Below, piece after piece: positions 42,398 through 51,663 of a stretch of 64,000 nucleotides of DNA (position 1 is the first letter of the stretch; every line of letters begins with the position of its first letter). The position numbers and the translations under genes were made by a program. The notes beneath the pieces were generated by a model. The model worked only from the letters and a program-made list of their open reading frames with translations. It made no database searches and was not told the origin of the DNA. This stretch comes from Jiella mangrovi (GTDB taxonomy: Bacteria; Pseudomonadota; Alphaproteobacteria; Rhizobiales; Rhizobiaceae): positions 124,001 through 188,000 of the forward strand of contig NZ_JAGJCF010000006.1 of NCBI RefSeq assembly GCF_017815135.1. Reading direction: 5' to 3'.

Positions 42398-43660
42398 ATG
42401 AGATTGCGCAAGATGGCTGCCGTCCTGGCGGCAGGTGTATTGTTTTCGGGTGCCGCCAGCGCCGAGGAGCTGGCGCTCGTCGCCGGCTCCATCGGCAAGG
42501 ACATTTCCGAACTCAGAATGCAGCTCGACGCCTTCGAGAAGGAGAGCGGCCACACCGTCAAGATCGTCGAGATGCCGGCCTCGACGACAGATCAGTTCGG
42601 CCAGTACCGCCTGTGGCTGTCAGCCGGCAACCAGGATGTCGACGTCTATCGCACCGACGTCATCTGGGCGCCACAGCTGGCTTCGAGCTTCGTCGATCTG
42701 TCCGGACCGTTGGCGGAGGAGGCGAAGAAGCAGAACCCTTCGGTGATCCAGTCGCAGACCGTCGACGGCAAGCTCGTCGCCTTTCCGATGTATACCGACG
42801 CGCCGGCGCTCTATTACCGCACCGATCTTCTGGAGAAATACGGCAAGGAGCCGCCGAAAACCTGGAAAGAGCTGACCGACACGGCCAAGGAGATCCAGGA
42901 CAAGGAGCGCGAGGCCGGCAATTCCCAGATGAACGGCTTCGTCTTCCAGGGCGCACCCTATGAGGGCCTGACCTGCGACGGGCTGGAATGGATCGCCTCC
43001 AATGGCGGTGGCCAGATCGTCTCGCCGGAGGGCGACATCACCATCAACAATCCGAAGGCCGCCGAGGCCATCGAGATGGCCAAGGGCTGGGTCGGCACGA
43101 TCGCCCCGGAGGGCGTGCTCTCCTACAAGGAAGAGGAATCGCGCGGCGTCTGGCAGACCGGCAATGCCGTCTTCATGCGCAACTGGCCCTATGCCTACGC
43201 CCTGTCGAATGGCGACGATTCCGCCGTGAAGGGCAAGTTCGATGTCGCTCCGCTGCCAGCGGGAGAGGGCGGCAAGTCCGCCGCCTGCCTGGGCGGCTGG
43301 AATCTCGCGGTGTCGAAATATTCGCAGCACCAGGAGGCGGCCATCGCGCTGGTCAAGTTCCTGGGGTCGGAAAAGGCCCAGAAGGAGCGGGCGATGAACA
43401 CCGCGCGCCTGCCGACCGTCCCCGAACTTTACGACGATCCGGATATCGCCAAGGCCCAGCCGATCGTCGCCGCATGGGGAGAGGTGGTCGAAAACGCCGT
43501 GCCGCGGCCCTCGGCGCCGACGAAGAAGCAGTATAACGAGGTGTCGAAGGAGTTCTGGACGGCGGTGAACGAGACCCTGTCCGGGCGCGGCTCGGCCGCC
43601 GACAATCTCGACAAGCTGGAAAAACGACTGCGCCGCCTGAAGCGCAGCGCCTGGGAGTGA
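42398..43660 (+). CDS. Sugar ABC transporter substrate-binding protein (trehalose/maltose type)
   Basis: A 420-residue family 1 solute-binding protein. The signal peptide spans residues 1-22 (...LFSGAASAEE). Conserved features are VEMPASTTDQFGQYRLWLSA, DVYRTDVIWAPQLASSFVDL, FPMYTDAPALYYRTDLLEKY and the CLGGWNLAVSKYSQHQEAA region near residue 295, as in trehalose/maltose-binding proteins (ThuE-like). The ATG follows AGGGAGGAGA. It heads an operon with two permeases, a GH13 glucosidase and an ATPase, an order like rhizobial aglEFGAK; trehalose, maltose or sucrose are candidate ligands. The 285-bp gap before it should hold the operon promoter. Confidence 0.92.
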   Translation: MRLRKMAAVLAAGVLFSGAASAEELALVAGSIGKDISELRMQLDAFEKESGHTVKIVEMPASTTDQFGQYRLWLSAGNQDVDVYRTDVIWAPQLASSFVDLSGPLAEEAKKQNPSVIQSQTVDGKLVAFPMYTDAPALYYRTDLLEKYGKEPPKTWKELTDTAKEIQDKEREAGNSQMNGFVFQGAPYEGLTCDGLEWIASNGGGQIVSPEGDITINNPKAAEAIEMAKGWVGTIAPEGVLSYKEEESRGVWQTGNAVFMRNWPYAYALSNGDDSAVKGKFDVAPLPAGEGGKSAACLGGWNLAVSKYSQHQEAAIALVKFLGSEKAQKERAMNTARLPTVPELYDDPDIAKAQPIVAAWGEVVENAVPRPSAPTKKQYNEVSKEFWTAVNETLSGRGSAADNLDKLEKRLRRLKRSAWE

Positions 43661-43675
43661 TCCCCGCCTGAGGTC

Positions 43676-43695
43676 GCGGGGTCCTTCGGCCCCGC
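43676..43695 (+). promoter_or_regulatory. Stem-loop after the sugar-binding protein gene
   Basis: GCGGGGTC, CTTC, GGCCCCGC: an 8-bp stem (one G-T pair) with a four-base loop, 15 bp after the stop codon of the binding-protein gene and before the first permease. There is no T-run, which suggests transcript protection or partial attenuation rather than full termination. Confidence 0.65.
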
Positions 43696-43853
43696 GCCTC
43701 GCCATCGCGCGGCACGAAAGATCATGTCTCGCGCGGCAGATCCCGCTTGGCAAAGACAGGGCATCCGGCCATCGGGATAGCCAAAACGCAAGGGGCAAGA
43801 GACCGGAAAACCGGCCGTCCCTGCGTGCAACGGATGCCCGATGGGAGGAGACG

Positions 43854-44855
43854 ATGGCAAACGTTCAGGCAGGCGTTCCGCCGACGGAGAAGGCGCTCGA
43901 GGCCGAGCGCGCGGGCGCAAGGCCACGCTCGGATCTCTCACGCCAGAGGCTTCGCTCGGCCTGGCTGTTCCTTGCGCCGATGCTCCTCGTCCTTGCCCTT
44001 GTCGCCGGCTGGCCGCTCCTGAAGACCATCTGGTTCTCGCTGACCAATGCCAGCCTGTCGAACCTCGAAGGCGCCGATTTCGTCGGTCTCAGAAACTATT
44101 GGGAATATGTCGACTATGGCGACGGGGAGGGCGAGTATTTCGGCCTCCTGTTCGATCCGCAATGGTGGAACGCGGTCTGGAATACCGTCTATTATTCCGT
44201 GATTTCGGTGGCGATCGAGACCGTGCTCGGCCTCGTCTTCGCCCTCGTTCTCAATGCCGAGTTCAAGGGTCGCGCTTTCGTGCGCGCCGCCGTTCTCATC
44301 CCCTGGGCGATCCCGACCATCGTTTCGGCCAAGATGTGGGCCTGGATGATGAACGACCAGTTCGGCATCCTCAACGACATGCTGATGGCGATCGGCATCA
44401 TCTCCTCGCCCATCGCCTGGACCGCCGATCCCGACACGGCGATGTGGGCGGTGATCATCGTCGATGTGTGGAAGACGACGCCCTTCATGGCGCTCCTGAT
44501 CCTCGCCGGCCTGCAGATGGTGCCGGGCGACGTCTACGAGGCGGCGAAGATCGACGGCATCCATCCGGTCAAGGTGTTCTTCAAGGTGACGCTGCCGCTG
44601 ATCCGCCCGGCGATCCTCGTCGCGGTGATCTTCCGTGCGCTCGACGCGCTGCGCGTCTTCGACCTGATCTACGTTCTGACGCCGAACAACACCCAGACGA
44701 AGTCGATGTCGGTCTTCGCCCAGGAAAATCTCTTCCAGTTCGACAAGTTCGCCTATGGCTCGGCGGCCTCGACGCTGCTGTTCCTGGTGATCGCCTTCAT
44801 CACCCTGTTCTACATCAAGGTCGCCCGGCTCGATCTTGGCGGAAGGGGAAGCTGA
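43854..44855 (+). CDS. Sugar ABC transporter permease (MalF type)
   Basis: A 333-residue inner-membrane protein with six main hydrophobic helices after a polar 38-residue N-terminus. The core is FLAPMLLVLALVAGWPLLKT, the insert DFVGLRNYWEY and the EAA loop VYEAAKIDGIHPVKVFFKVTLPLI (the contact site for the ATPase). It forms the sugar channel with the next gene product. The ATG follows GGGAGGAGACG, and the partner permease starts 4 bp after its stop. Confidence 0.94.
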   Translation: MANVQAGVPPTEKALEAERAGARPRSDLSRQRLRSAWLFLAPMLLVLALVAGWPLLKTIWFSLTNASLSNLEGADFVGLRNYWEYVDYGDGEGEYFGLLFDPQWWNAVWNTVYYSVISVAIETVLGLVFALVLNAEFKGRAFVRAAVLIPWAIPTIVSAKMWAWMMNDQFGILNDMLMAIGIISSPIAWTADPDTAMWAVIIVDVWKTTPFMALLILAGLQMVPGDVYEAAKIDGIHPVKVFFKVTLPLIRPAILVAVIFRALDALRVFDLIYVLTPNNTQTKSMSVFAQENLFQFDKFAYGSAASTLLFLVIAFITLFYIKVARLDLGGRGS

Positions 44856-44859
44856 CGCC

Positions 44860-45687
44860 ATGCCATACGCCCTCAAACGCACCGGCTTTTACGCCCTCGT
44901 CGTCTTCATCGTCCTGTTCTCGGTCTTCCCGTTCTACTATGCGATTCTCACGAGCCTGAAATCGGGCACGGCGCTGTTCCGGGTGAACTACCTACCGGTG
45001 GACTTCGACCTCGCCAATTACGAAGGCGTCCTCACCAACGGCGTCTTCCCGACCAACATCCTCAATTCGGTGATCGTCGCGGTGGTCGTGGTCGCCATCT
45101 CGTTGTTTCTGGCGGTGACCGCGGCCTATGCCCTTTCGCGCATCAACTTTGCCGGGCGCGGGCTGCTGCTCCTGACGATCCTCGCCGTCTCGATGTTCCC
45201 GCAGATCGCCGTCCTCGCCGGCCTGTTCGAGATGGTCCGCTGGGCCGGGCTCTACAACACGCTCTTCTCGCTGATCTTCGCCTATATGATCTTCACCTTG
45301 CCCTTCACGGTCTGGGTGCTGACGACCTTCATGCGCGATCTGCCGGTTGAGATCGAGGAAGCGGCGATCGTCGATGGCGCCTCGCCCTTCACCATTGTCA
45401 TGCGGGTGTTTTTGCCGCTGATGTGGCCGGCGCTGGTGACGACGGGCCTCCTCGCCTTCATCGCCGCCTGGAACGAGTTCCTCTTCGCGCTGACCTTCGT
45501 CTCCAACAACTCCACCCGCACCGTGCCGGTGGCGATCGCGCTGCTCTCGGGCGCATCCGAGCAGGAAATCCCCTGGGGCACGATCATGGCAGCCTCTGTG
45601 ATCGTCACGGTTCCGCTGATCGTTCTCGTCCTCATCTTCCAGCGCAAGATCATTTCCGGCCTCACCGCCGGCGGCGTGAAGGGCTGA
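44860..45687 (+). CDS. Sugar ABC transporter permease (MalG type)
   Basis: A 275-residue membrane protein with six hydrophobic segments. It shows VFPFYYAILTSLKSG at the N-terminus, AAYALSRINFAGRG, FPQIAVLAGLFEMVRWAGLY, the EAA loop EIEEAAIVDGASPFTIVMRV and AWNEFLFALTFVSNNSTRTV, all typical of MalG-type permeases. The ATG at 44860 follows GGAAGGGGA. It is translationally coupled to the neighbours: 4 bp from the MalF-type gene and 2 bp from the acetyltransferase gene. Confidence 0.94.
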   Translation: MPYALKRTGFYALVVFIVLFSVFPFYYAILTSLKSGTALFRVNYLPVDFDLANYEGVLTNGVFPTNILNSVIVAVVVVAISLFLAVTAAYALSRINFAGRGLLLLTILAVSMFPQIAVLAGLFEMVRWAGLYNTLFSLIFAYMIFTLPFTVWVLTTFMRDLPVEIEEAAIVDGASPFTIVMRVFLPLMWPALVTTGLLAFIAAWNEFLFALTFVSNNSTRTVPVAIALLSGASEQEIPWGTIMAASVIVTVPLIVLVLIFQRKIISGLTAGGVKG

Positions 45688-45689
45688 CA

Positions 45690-46205
45690 TTGACCCGTGA
45701 TCCCCACATCAGGCCCGAAACGCCGGCCGACCATGCCGTCATCCGGTCGCTGATCGAGGCGGCGTTTCGCGACGCGGAACACAGCGACCAGAGCGAGGTG
45801 GCGATCGTCGAAGGTCTGCGCGAGGCAGTGGCCATGACCCTCTCGCTGGTCGCCGTCGATGAGGATGGCGGCATCCTCGGCCACATCGCCTTTTCGGCCG
45901 TCGAGGTGGAGAGTGGGGAGGGTGGCTGGTACGGTCTCGGCCCTGTCGCCGTCTGGCCGCAGCTCCAGCGCCGGGGGATCGGCGCGGCGCTGGTGACGGA
46001 TGGTCTTCGCCGGCTGAAGGAGCAGGGCGCGAATGGCTGCGTCCTTCTCGGCGATCCGGCCTTTTACGCCCGGTTCGGCTTCAGGAGCGATCCGGCGCTG
46101 ACCTATCGCGGGCTGCCGGCGCGCTATGTCCAGCGCCTTGTCATCGCGCCGCCGGCGCCGAGCGGCGAAATCACCTATCATCCGGCCTTCGAGGCCGCCG
46201 CCTGA
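45690..46205 (+). CDS. GNAT-family N-acetyltransferase
   Basis: A 171-residue acetyltransferase. Motif A, which binds acetyl-CoA, is LGPVAVWPQLQRRGIGAALV, with GLRRLKEQGANGCVLLGDPA and FYARFGFRSDPAL after it. The latter block is typical of the YhbS-like subgroup. Substrate unknown. The TTG start at 45690, preceded by AAGGG, sits 2 bp after the permease stop, and its stop codon overlaps the glucosidase ATG by one base, so it is fully embedded in the sugar operon. That suggests a role with the imported sugar or simple co-expression. Confidence 0.88.
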   Translation: MTRDPHIRPETPADHAVIRSLIEAAFRDAEHSDQSEVAIVEGLREAVAMTLSLVAVDEDGGILGHIAFSAVEVESGEGGWYGLGPVAVWPQLQRRGIGAALVTDGLRRLKEQGANGCVLLGDPAFYARFGFRSDPALTYRGLPARYVQRLVIAPPAPSGEITYHPAFEAAA

Positions 46206-47890
46206 TGGAGTTCAGTTTGGACGACAGACCTGCCGACTTCGCCGCCGCTTCGCATGACGCTGCCGCCGGGCGCGGGGCGGACTGGTGGCGCGGCTGCGTC
46301 CTCTACCAGATCTATCCGCGCTCGTTTCAGGACTCCAATGGCGACGGCATCGGCGATCTGGCCGGCATCACCCGGCGCCTCGGCCATGTCGCCTCGCTCG
46401 GCGTCGACGGGATCTGGATCTCGCCCTTCATGACCTCGCCGATGAAGGATTTCGGCTACGACATCTCGAACTACAGGGATGTCGATCCGATCTTCGGGAC
46501 GCTTGCCGATTTCGACGCTCTCGTCGCCGAGGCCCATCGGCTGGGGCTCAAGGTGATCATCGATCAGGTCCTGTCCCATTCGTCGAACCTCCATCCCTGG
46601 TTCGTCGAGAGCCGGTCGAGCCGCGACAACGACAAGGCCGACTGGTATGTCTGGGCCGATCCCAAACCCGACGGGACACCGCCGAACAACTGGCTGTCGG
46701 TCTTCGGCGGCACGTCGTGGAAGTGGGATTCCCGCCGCCGGCAATATTACCTGCACAATTTCCTGACCTCGCAGCCGGATCTGAATTTCCACAATCCGGC
46801 GGTCCGGCAGGCTCTGCTCGACGATGTCCGCTTCTGGCTCGATCGCGGTGTCGACGGGTTCCGGCTGGACACGGCGAATTTCTATTTCCACGACGCCGAG
46901 CTCACCGACAATCCGCCTCTCGATCCGGGCCTCCAGTCCGAAATGATGGCCTCGCGCAACCAGCCCTACAATTTCCAGGACCATATCCACGACAAGAACC
47001 GGCCGGAGGTGCTGACCTTCTTTGCCGAGTTGCGGGCGCTGCTGGACGACTATGGCGCGATGGCCGTCGGCGAGGTGGGCGAGCGCATTCGCGGCGTCGA
47101 GCTGATGGCCGAGTACACCACCGGCTCCGACCGGCTGAACATGTGCTACGCCTTCGACTTTCTCTCCGGCAACATGCCGCCGGCGCAGAGCATCCGGGCG
47201 ATCATCGAGCGCTTCGAGGCGGCGGGGCCGGACGGCTGGGCCTGCTGGGCCTTTTCCAACCACGATGTCGAGCGCCATGCGACCCGATGGACCGTCGAAA
47301 GCCGCGACACCGAGAAGACGCTGAGGCTGGCCGCCGGCATCCTCCTCACCCTGCGCGGCTCGGTCTGCCTCTATCAGGGCGAGGAGCTGGGCCTGACCGA
47401 GGCCGACATCGCCTATGAGGATCTGGTCGATCCCTACGGCATCAATTTCTGGCCGGAGGTGAAGGGGCGTGACGGCTGTCGCACCCCGATGGCATGGGAG
47501 GCGGGGTCGGCCCATGCCGGCTTTTCCGATGTCCGGCCATGGCTGCCGGTGCCGCCCGAGCATGCCGCCCGCGCGGTCGATGCGATGGAGGCGGAGCCGG
47601 CCTCTTTATTGAACTTCTATCGCCGCCTCATCGCTTTTCGCGCGGCCCACCCGGCACTGCGCAGCGGCGCGATCAGGTTTCTGGATGCCCCGGAGGGCGT
47701 TCTCGCCTTTACCCGGGAGCGCGAGGGCGAGCGCCTTCTCTGCCTCTTCAATCTCACCGACCGGCCGGCGGATTGTCCGCTTCCGGCCGGCTTCGACCCG
47801 CGCCCGATCGCCGGCTCTGGCTTCGGCGGCCGGCGCGAGGGGGAGAGCATACATCTTGACGACCATGACGGTTTCATCGGCGCGCTCTGA
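46205..47890 (+). CDS. aglA: GH13 alpha-glucosidase
   Basis: A 561-residue cytoplasmic alpha-glucosidase. GH13 regions in order: CVLYQIYPRSFQDSNGDGIG, DGIWISPFMTSPMKDFGYDI, KVIIDQVLSHSS, the QPDLNFHNP oligosaccharide-hydrolase block, the nucleophile in GVDGFRLDTANFYF (D222), the acid/base in AMAVGEVGE (E290) and the transition-state Asp in FSNHDVERH (D354). It releases glucose from imported alpha-glucosides such as maltose, trehalose analogues or sucrose. It shares one base with the acetyltransferase stop codon and precedes the transporter ATPase, the same order as rhizobial aglA before aglK. Confidence 0.95.
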   Translation: MEFSLDDRPADFAAASHDAAAGRGADWWRGCVLYQIYPRSFQDSNGDGIGDLAGITRRLGHVASLGVDGIWISPFMTSPMKDFGYDISNYRDVDPIFGTLADFDALVAEAHRLGLKVIIDQVLSHSSNLHPWFVESRSSRDNDKADWYVWADPKPDGTPPNNWLSVFGGTSWKWDSRRRQYYLHNFLTSQPDLNFHNPAVRQALLDDVRFWLDRGVDGFRLDTANFYFHDAELTDNPPLDPGLQSEMMASRNQPYNFQDHIHDKNRPEVLTFFAELRALLDDYGAMAVGEVGERIRGVELMAEYTTGSDRLNMCYAFDFLSGNMPPAQSIRAIIERFEAAGPDGWACWAFSNHDVERHATRWTVESRDTEKTLRLAAGILLTLRGSVCLYQGEELGLTEADIAYEDLVDPYGINFWPEVKGRDGCRTPMAWEAGSAHAGFSDVRPWLPVPPEHAARAVDAMEAEPASLLNFYRRLIAFRAAHPALRSGAIRFLDAPEGVLAFTREREGERLLCLFNLTDRPADCPLPAGFDPRPIAGSGFGGRREGESIHLDDHDGFIGAL

Positions 47891-47920
47891 GCGGGCGCGC
47901 ACGGATTTTGGGAGGATCTG

Positions 47921-49030
<1,110 letters not shown>

Positions 49031-49034
49031 GCGC

Positions 49035-49059
49035 GCCCGCCGCCGGCTCGGCGGGCTTT
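49035..49059 (+). terminator. Probable terminator of the sugar operon
   Basis: GCCCGCCG, six-base loop CCGGCT, CGGCGGGC then TTTC: a perfect 8-bp GC stem immediately after the ATPase stop. The T-run is short, but position and strength fit intrinsic termination. Confidence 0.7.
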
Positions 49060-49250
49060 CGCGGATTCGTGCATTGAAGCGTTGACGCAAGCGTGTTCAA
49101 CAGTTTCCGATCCGCGCCGGTAACGTGAGGATGCCCGCGGGCGAAGGGGATAAGGTTGATGCCGCAAGCCCGCAGGCCCCGAGAAAGGCGCGGTGCTCTC
49201 ATTCCTCGCGCGCGCTCCGGTGCGTCCGACAGCCGGAGACCTGATCGACC

Positions 49251-50063
49251 ATGCCGATCGCAAGGCCGAAGCTCGACGATCCGACGGGCGAAGCGGCAGC
49301 AAAGCCGGAGCAACACCCTCATTCGCCGCAGCGTGGCGAGAAGCAACGATCGCGGCGTGGCCCCTCACGCTATCTCCCACTTCTCGCGCTCGTTGCGGCT
49401 CTGGCTCTCGCTTACGCCTTCGGACTGCATCGCTATGTTTCGCTCGAGGGCTTTCTGGACAGCCGCGAGGCGCTGCAGGCGTGGGTTGCCGGCAACCGTC
49501 TCCTGGCAGGCGTCGGCTTCGTCCTCCTCTATGCCGTCCTCGTCGCGGTGTCCTTTCCCGCCGCGTCCCTCGTCACGGTCGCCTCCGGCTTCCTGTTCGG
49601 CTGGTTTCTCGGCGGGGCGCTGACGGTGGTCGGCGCGACGATGGGTGCGACGGTCCTGTTTCTAGCCGCGCGCACGGCCTTCGGCGATGTCCTGCGCCGG
49701 AAATCGGGCGGTGCCATTGCCCGCTTCGCGGACGGCTTTCGTGACGACGCCTTCACCTATCTTCTGCTGCTGAGGCTGACGCCGGTGCTGCCGTTCTTCG
49801 TCGTCAACATCGCTCCGGCCTTTTTCGAGGTCTCGCTCGCCACCTATGTCGCGACCACCTTTCTCGGCATCATTCCCGGCTCGATGGTCTATGCGTTTCT
49901 CGGCTCCGGCCTCGACCGGACGCTGGAAAATCTCGATGCGGGAAAGCTGGAGCTGTCCGATCTCGTCACCACGGAGATGACGATCGCCCTTGTCGGCCTT
50001 GCCGTGCTGGCCATTCTTGGCGTGGTCCTGAAGAAGACGGTGCTGCGCAAGCGCCGCGCCTGA
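49251..50063 (+). CDS. TVP38/TMEM64 (DedA/VTT-domain) membrane protein
   Basis: A 270-residue inner-membrane protein. After a polar, basic N-terminus (to residue 42) come about six hydrophobic segments. The VTT/SNARE-associated core includes VSFPAASLVTVASGFLFGWF, LGGALTVVGATMGATVLFLA, LLLLRLTPVLPFFVVNIAPA and FLGIIPGSMVYAFLGSGLD. The R-x-x-P and G-x-x-x-[IV]-PG pattern is typical; relatives scramble or flip lipids. It is 38 bp upstream of a MerA-like flavoenzyme gene, a pairing common in rhizobia. No clear ribosome-binding site precedes the ATG. A partial TTGACGCAAGCGT motif lies upstream at 49082. Confidence 0.9.
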   Translation: MPIARPKLDDPTGEAAAKPEQHPHSPQRGEKQRSRRGPSRYLPLLALVAALALAYAFGLHRYVSLEGFLDSREALQAWVAGNRLLAGVGFVLLYAVLVAVSFPAASLVTVASGFLFGWFLGGALTVVGATMGATVLFLAARTAFGDVLRRKSGGAIARFADGFRDDAFTYLLLLRLTPVLPFFVVNIAPAFFEVSLATYVATTFLGIIPGSMVYAFLGSGLDRTLENLDAGKLELSDLVTTEMTIALVGLAVLAILGVVLKKTVLRKRRA

Positions 50064-50101
50064 CCGGATTTTCAACGAGACTTTTTGAAGGATCGAAGGC
50101 G

Positions 50102-51526
50102 ATGGCGCCCATTCTGAAGCCGGATCTCTGCGTCATCGGCGGCGGGTCCGGCGGGCTGACGACGGCGGCTGCGGCTGCTGCCTTCGGCGTCGATGTCGTC
50201 CTCGTCGAGCGCGGCAAGATGGGCGGCGATTGCCTGAACTATGGCTGCGTGCCCTCCAAGGCGCTGCTGGCCGCCGGCAAGCATGCGGCGGCCATCCGCG
50301 AAGCCGAGCGCTTCGGCATCTTCGCCGGGGAGCCGCGTATCGATTTTGCCGCCGTCAAGGACCATGTGCGCGGCGTCATCGCGGCGATCGCCCCGAACGA
50401 TTCGGTCGAGCGCTTCGAAAGCCTCGGCGTCACGGTGCTCCAGGCGGATGCGAGCTTCGTCGACGAGAAAACCGTCTCCGCAGGGGGGCAGCTCGTCCAG
50501 GCGCGGCGCTTCGTCGTGGCCACCGGTTCCTCGCCGCTGGTGCCGCCGATCGAGGGCCTCGCCGAGACGCCCTTCTTCACCAATGAGACGATTTTCGACC
50601 TCTATGAGCGGCCGGATCATCTCGTCATCGTCGGCGGCGGGCCGATCGGGATGGAAATGGCCCAGGCTCATCGGCGGCTCGGCTCGAAGGTGACCGTCCT
50701 CGAGGGCGGGACATGTCTCGGCCGCGACGATCCCGAACTTGCAGCTCCGGTCATCGAAAGGCTGCGTGAGGAGGGTGTCGTTGTTCGCGATTTCGCCAAG
50801 GTCTTGGCTGTCGCCAAGGGCGAGGCGGGGCCGTCGATCACTTTCGAGACGGACGGGGGACGCGAGACGATCGAGGCGAGCCATCTTCTGATCGCGGTCG
50901 GACGGGCTGCGAATGTCGACGGCCTCGGCCTCGATGCGGCCGGCATCGACTACACCGCCAAGGGCATTACCGTCCGCCATGATCTCAGGACGACCAATCG
51001 CCGGGTCTATGCCGTCGGCGACATCTCCGGCGGTCCGCAATTCACCCATGTCGCCAACTATCAGGCGGGCCTCGTGCTGCGTCCGATCCTGTTTCGCCTG
51101 CCGGTGCGCGAACGTCGCGACCATTTGCCGCATGTTACCTTCACCGATCCCGAACTCGGGCAGGTCGGCCCGACGGAGGCGGAGGCGAAAGCCTCCGGCC
51201 TTCTGAAGGACGTGGTCAGCTGGCCCTATGGCGAGAACGACAGGGCCCAGGCGGAACGGCGCACCGGCGGGCAGATCAAGCTGGTGCTTGGAGCGAAGGG
51301 AAAAATCATCGGTGCCGGCGTCGTCGGCCTGTCAGCCGGCGAGATCACCAACATGCTCTCGCTCGCCGTCGGCAAGGCGATGACGGTCGCCGACCTCAGG
51401 GACTTCATTTCGCCCTATCCGACCCTTTCGGAAATTGGAAAACGCGCGGCGACGGTCTACTATCGTCCCTACACCAAGAAGGCCCTGGTGCGCGGCGCGG
51501 TGAGATTGCTCTCCCGGTTCGGATGA
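50102..51526 (+). CDS. Mercuric-reductase-like pyridine nucleotide-disulfide oxidoreductase
   Basis: A 474-residue FAD enzyme. The FAD motif is LCVIGGGSGGLTTAAAAAAF, the redox-active pair is C44/C49 in GGDCLNYGCVPSK, the NAD(P) motif is HLVIVGGGPIGMEMAQAHRR and the second FAD motif is RVYAVGDISGGPQFTHVANY; the dimerisation domain follows. It lacks an N-terminal heavy-metal domain and a C-terminal vicinal Cys pair, so it is unlikely to reduce mercury. It belongs to the uncharacterised MerA/Lpd-like group that co-occurs with TVP38 proteins. The ATG follows GAAGG. Confidence 0.92.
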   Translation: MAPILKPDLCVIGGGSGGLTTAAAAAAFGVDVVLVERGKMGGDCLNYGCVPSKALLAAGKHAAAIREAERFGIFAGEPRIDFAAVKDHVRGVIAAIAPNDSVERFESLGVTVLQADASFVDEKTVSAGGQLVQARRFVVATGSSPLVPPIEGLAETPFFTNETIFDLYERPDHLVIVGGGPIGMEMAQAHRRLGSKVTVLEGGTCLGRDDPELAAPVIERLREEGVVVRDFAKVLAVAKGEAGPSITFETDGGRETIEASHLLIAVGRAANVDGLGLDAAGIDYTAKGITVRHDLRTTNRRVYAVGDISGGPQFTHVANYQAGLVLRPILFRLPVRERRDHLPHVTFTDPELGQVGPTEAEAKASGLLKDVVSWPYGENDRAQAERRTGGQIKLVLGAKGKIIGAGVVGLSAGEITNMLSLAVGKAMTVADLRDFISPYPTLSEIGKRAATVYYRPYTKKALVRGAVRLLSRFG

Positions 51527-51663
51527 AGGGGCCCGACGGTTTGATGCGGATTCGGCGAGGGCTGGGGGGCCGGAGCCGATTTGACGTGGAGCTTCGCAGG
51601 GAAGGGCGCGGTTTGCATGTCGAGGAGCTGCCAGGCGGCGGCGCGACTAGAGCGGGGACATAG

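Noticed and set aside
50102-51526. True mercuric reductase of a mer operon
   Set aside because: The metal-binding N-domain and the C-terminal Cys pair are missing, and there are no merR, merT or merP genes nearby.
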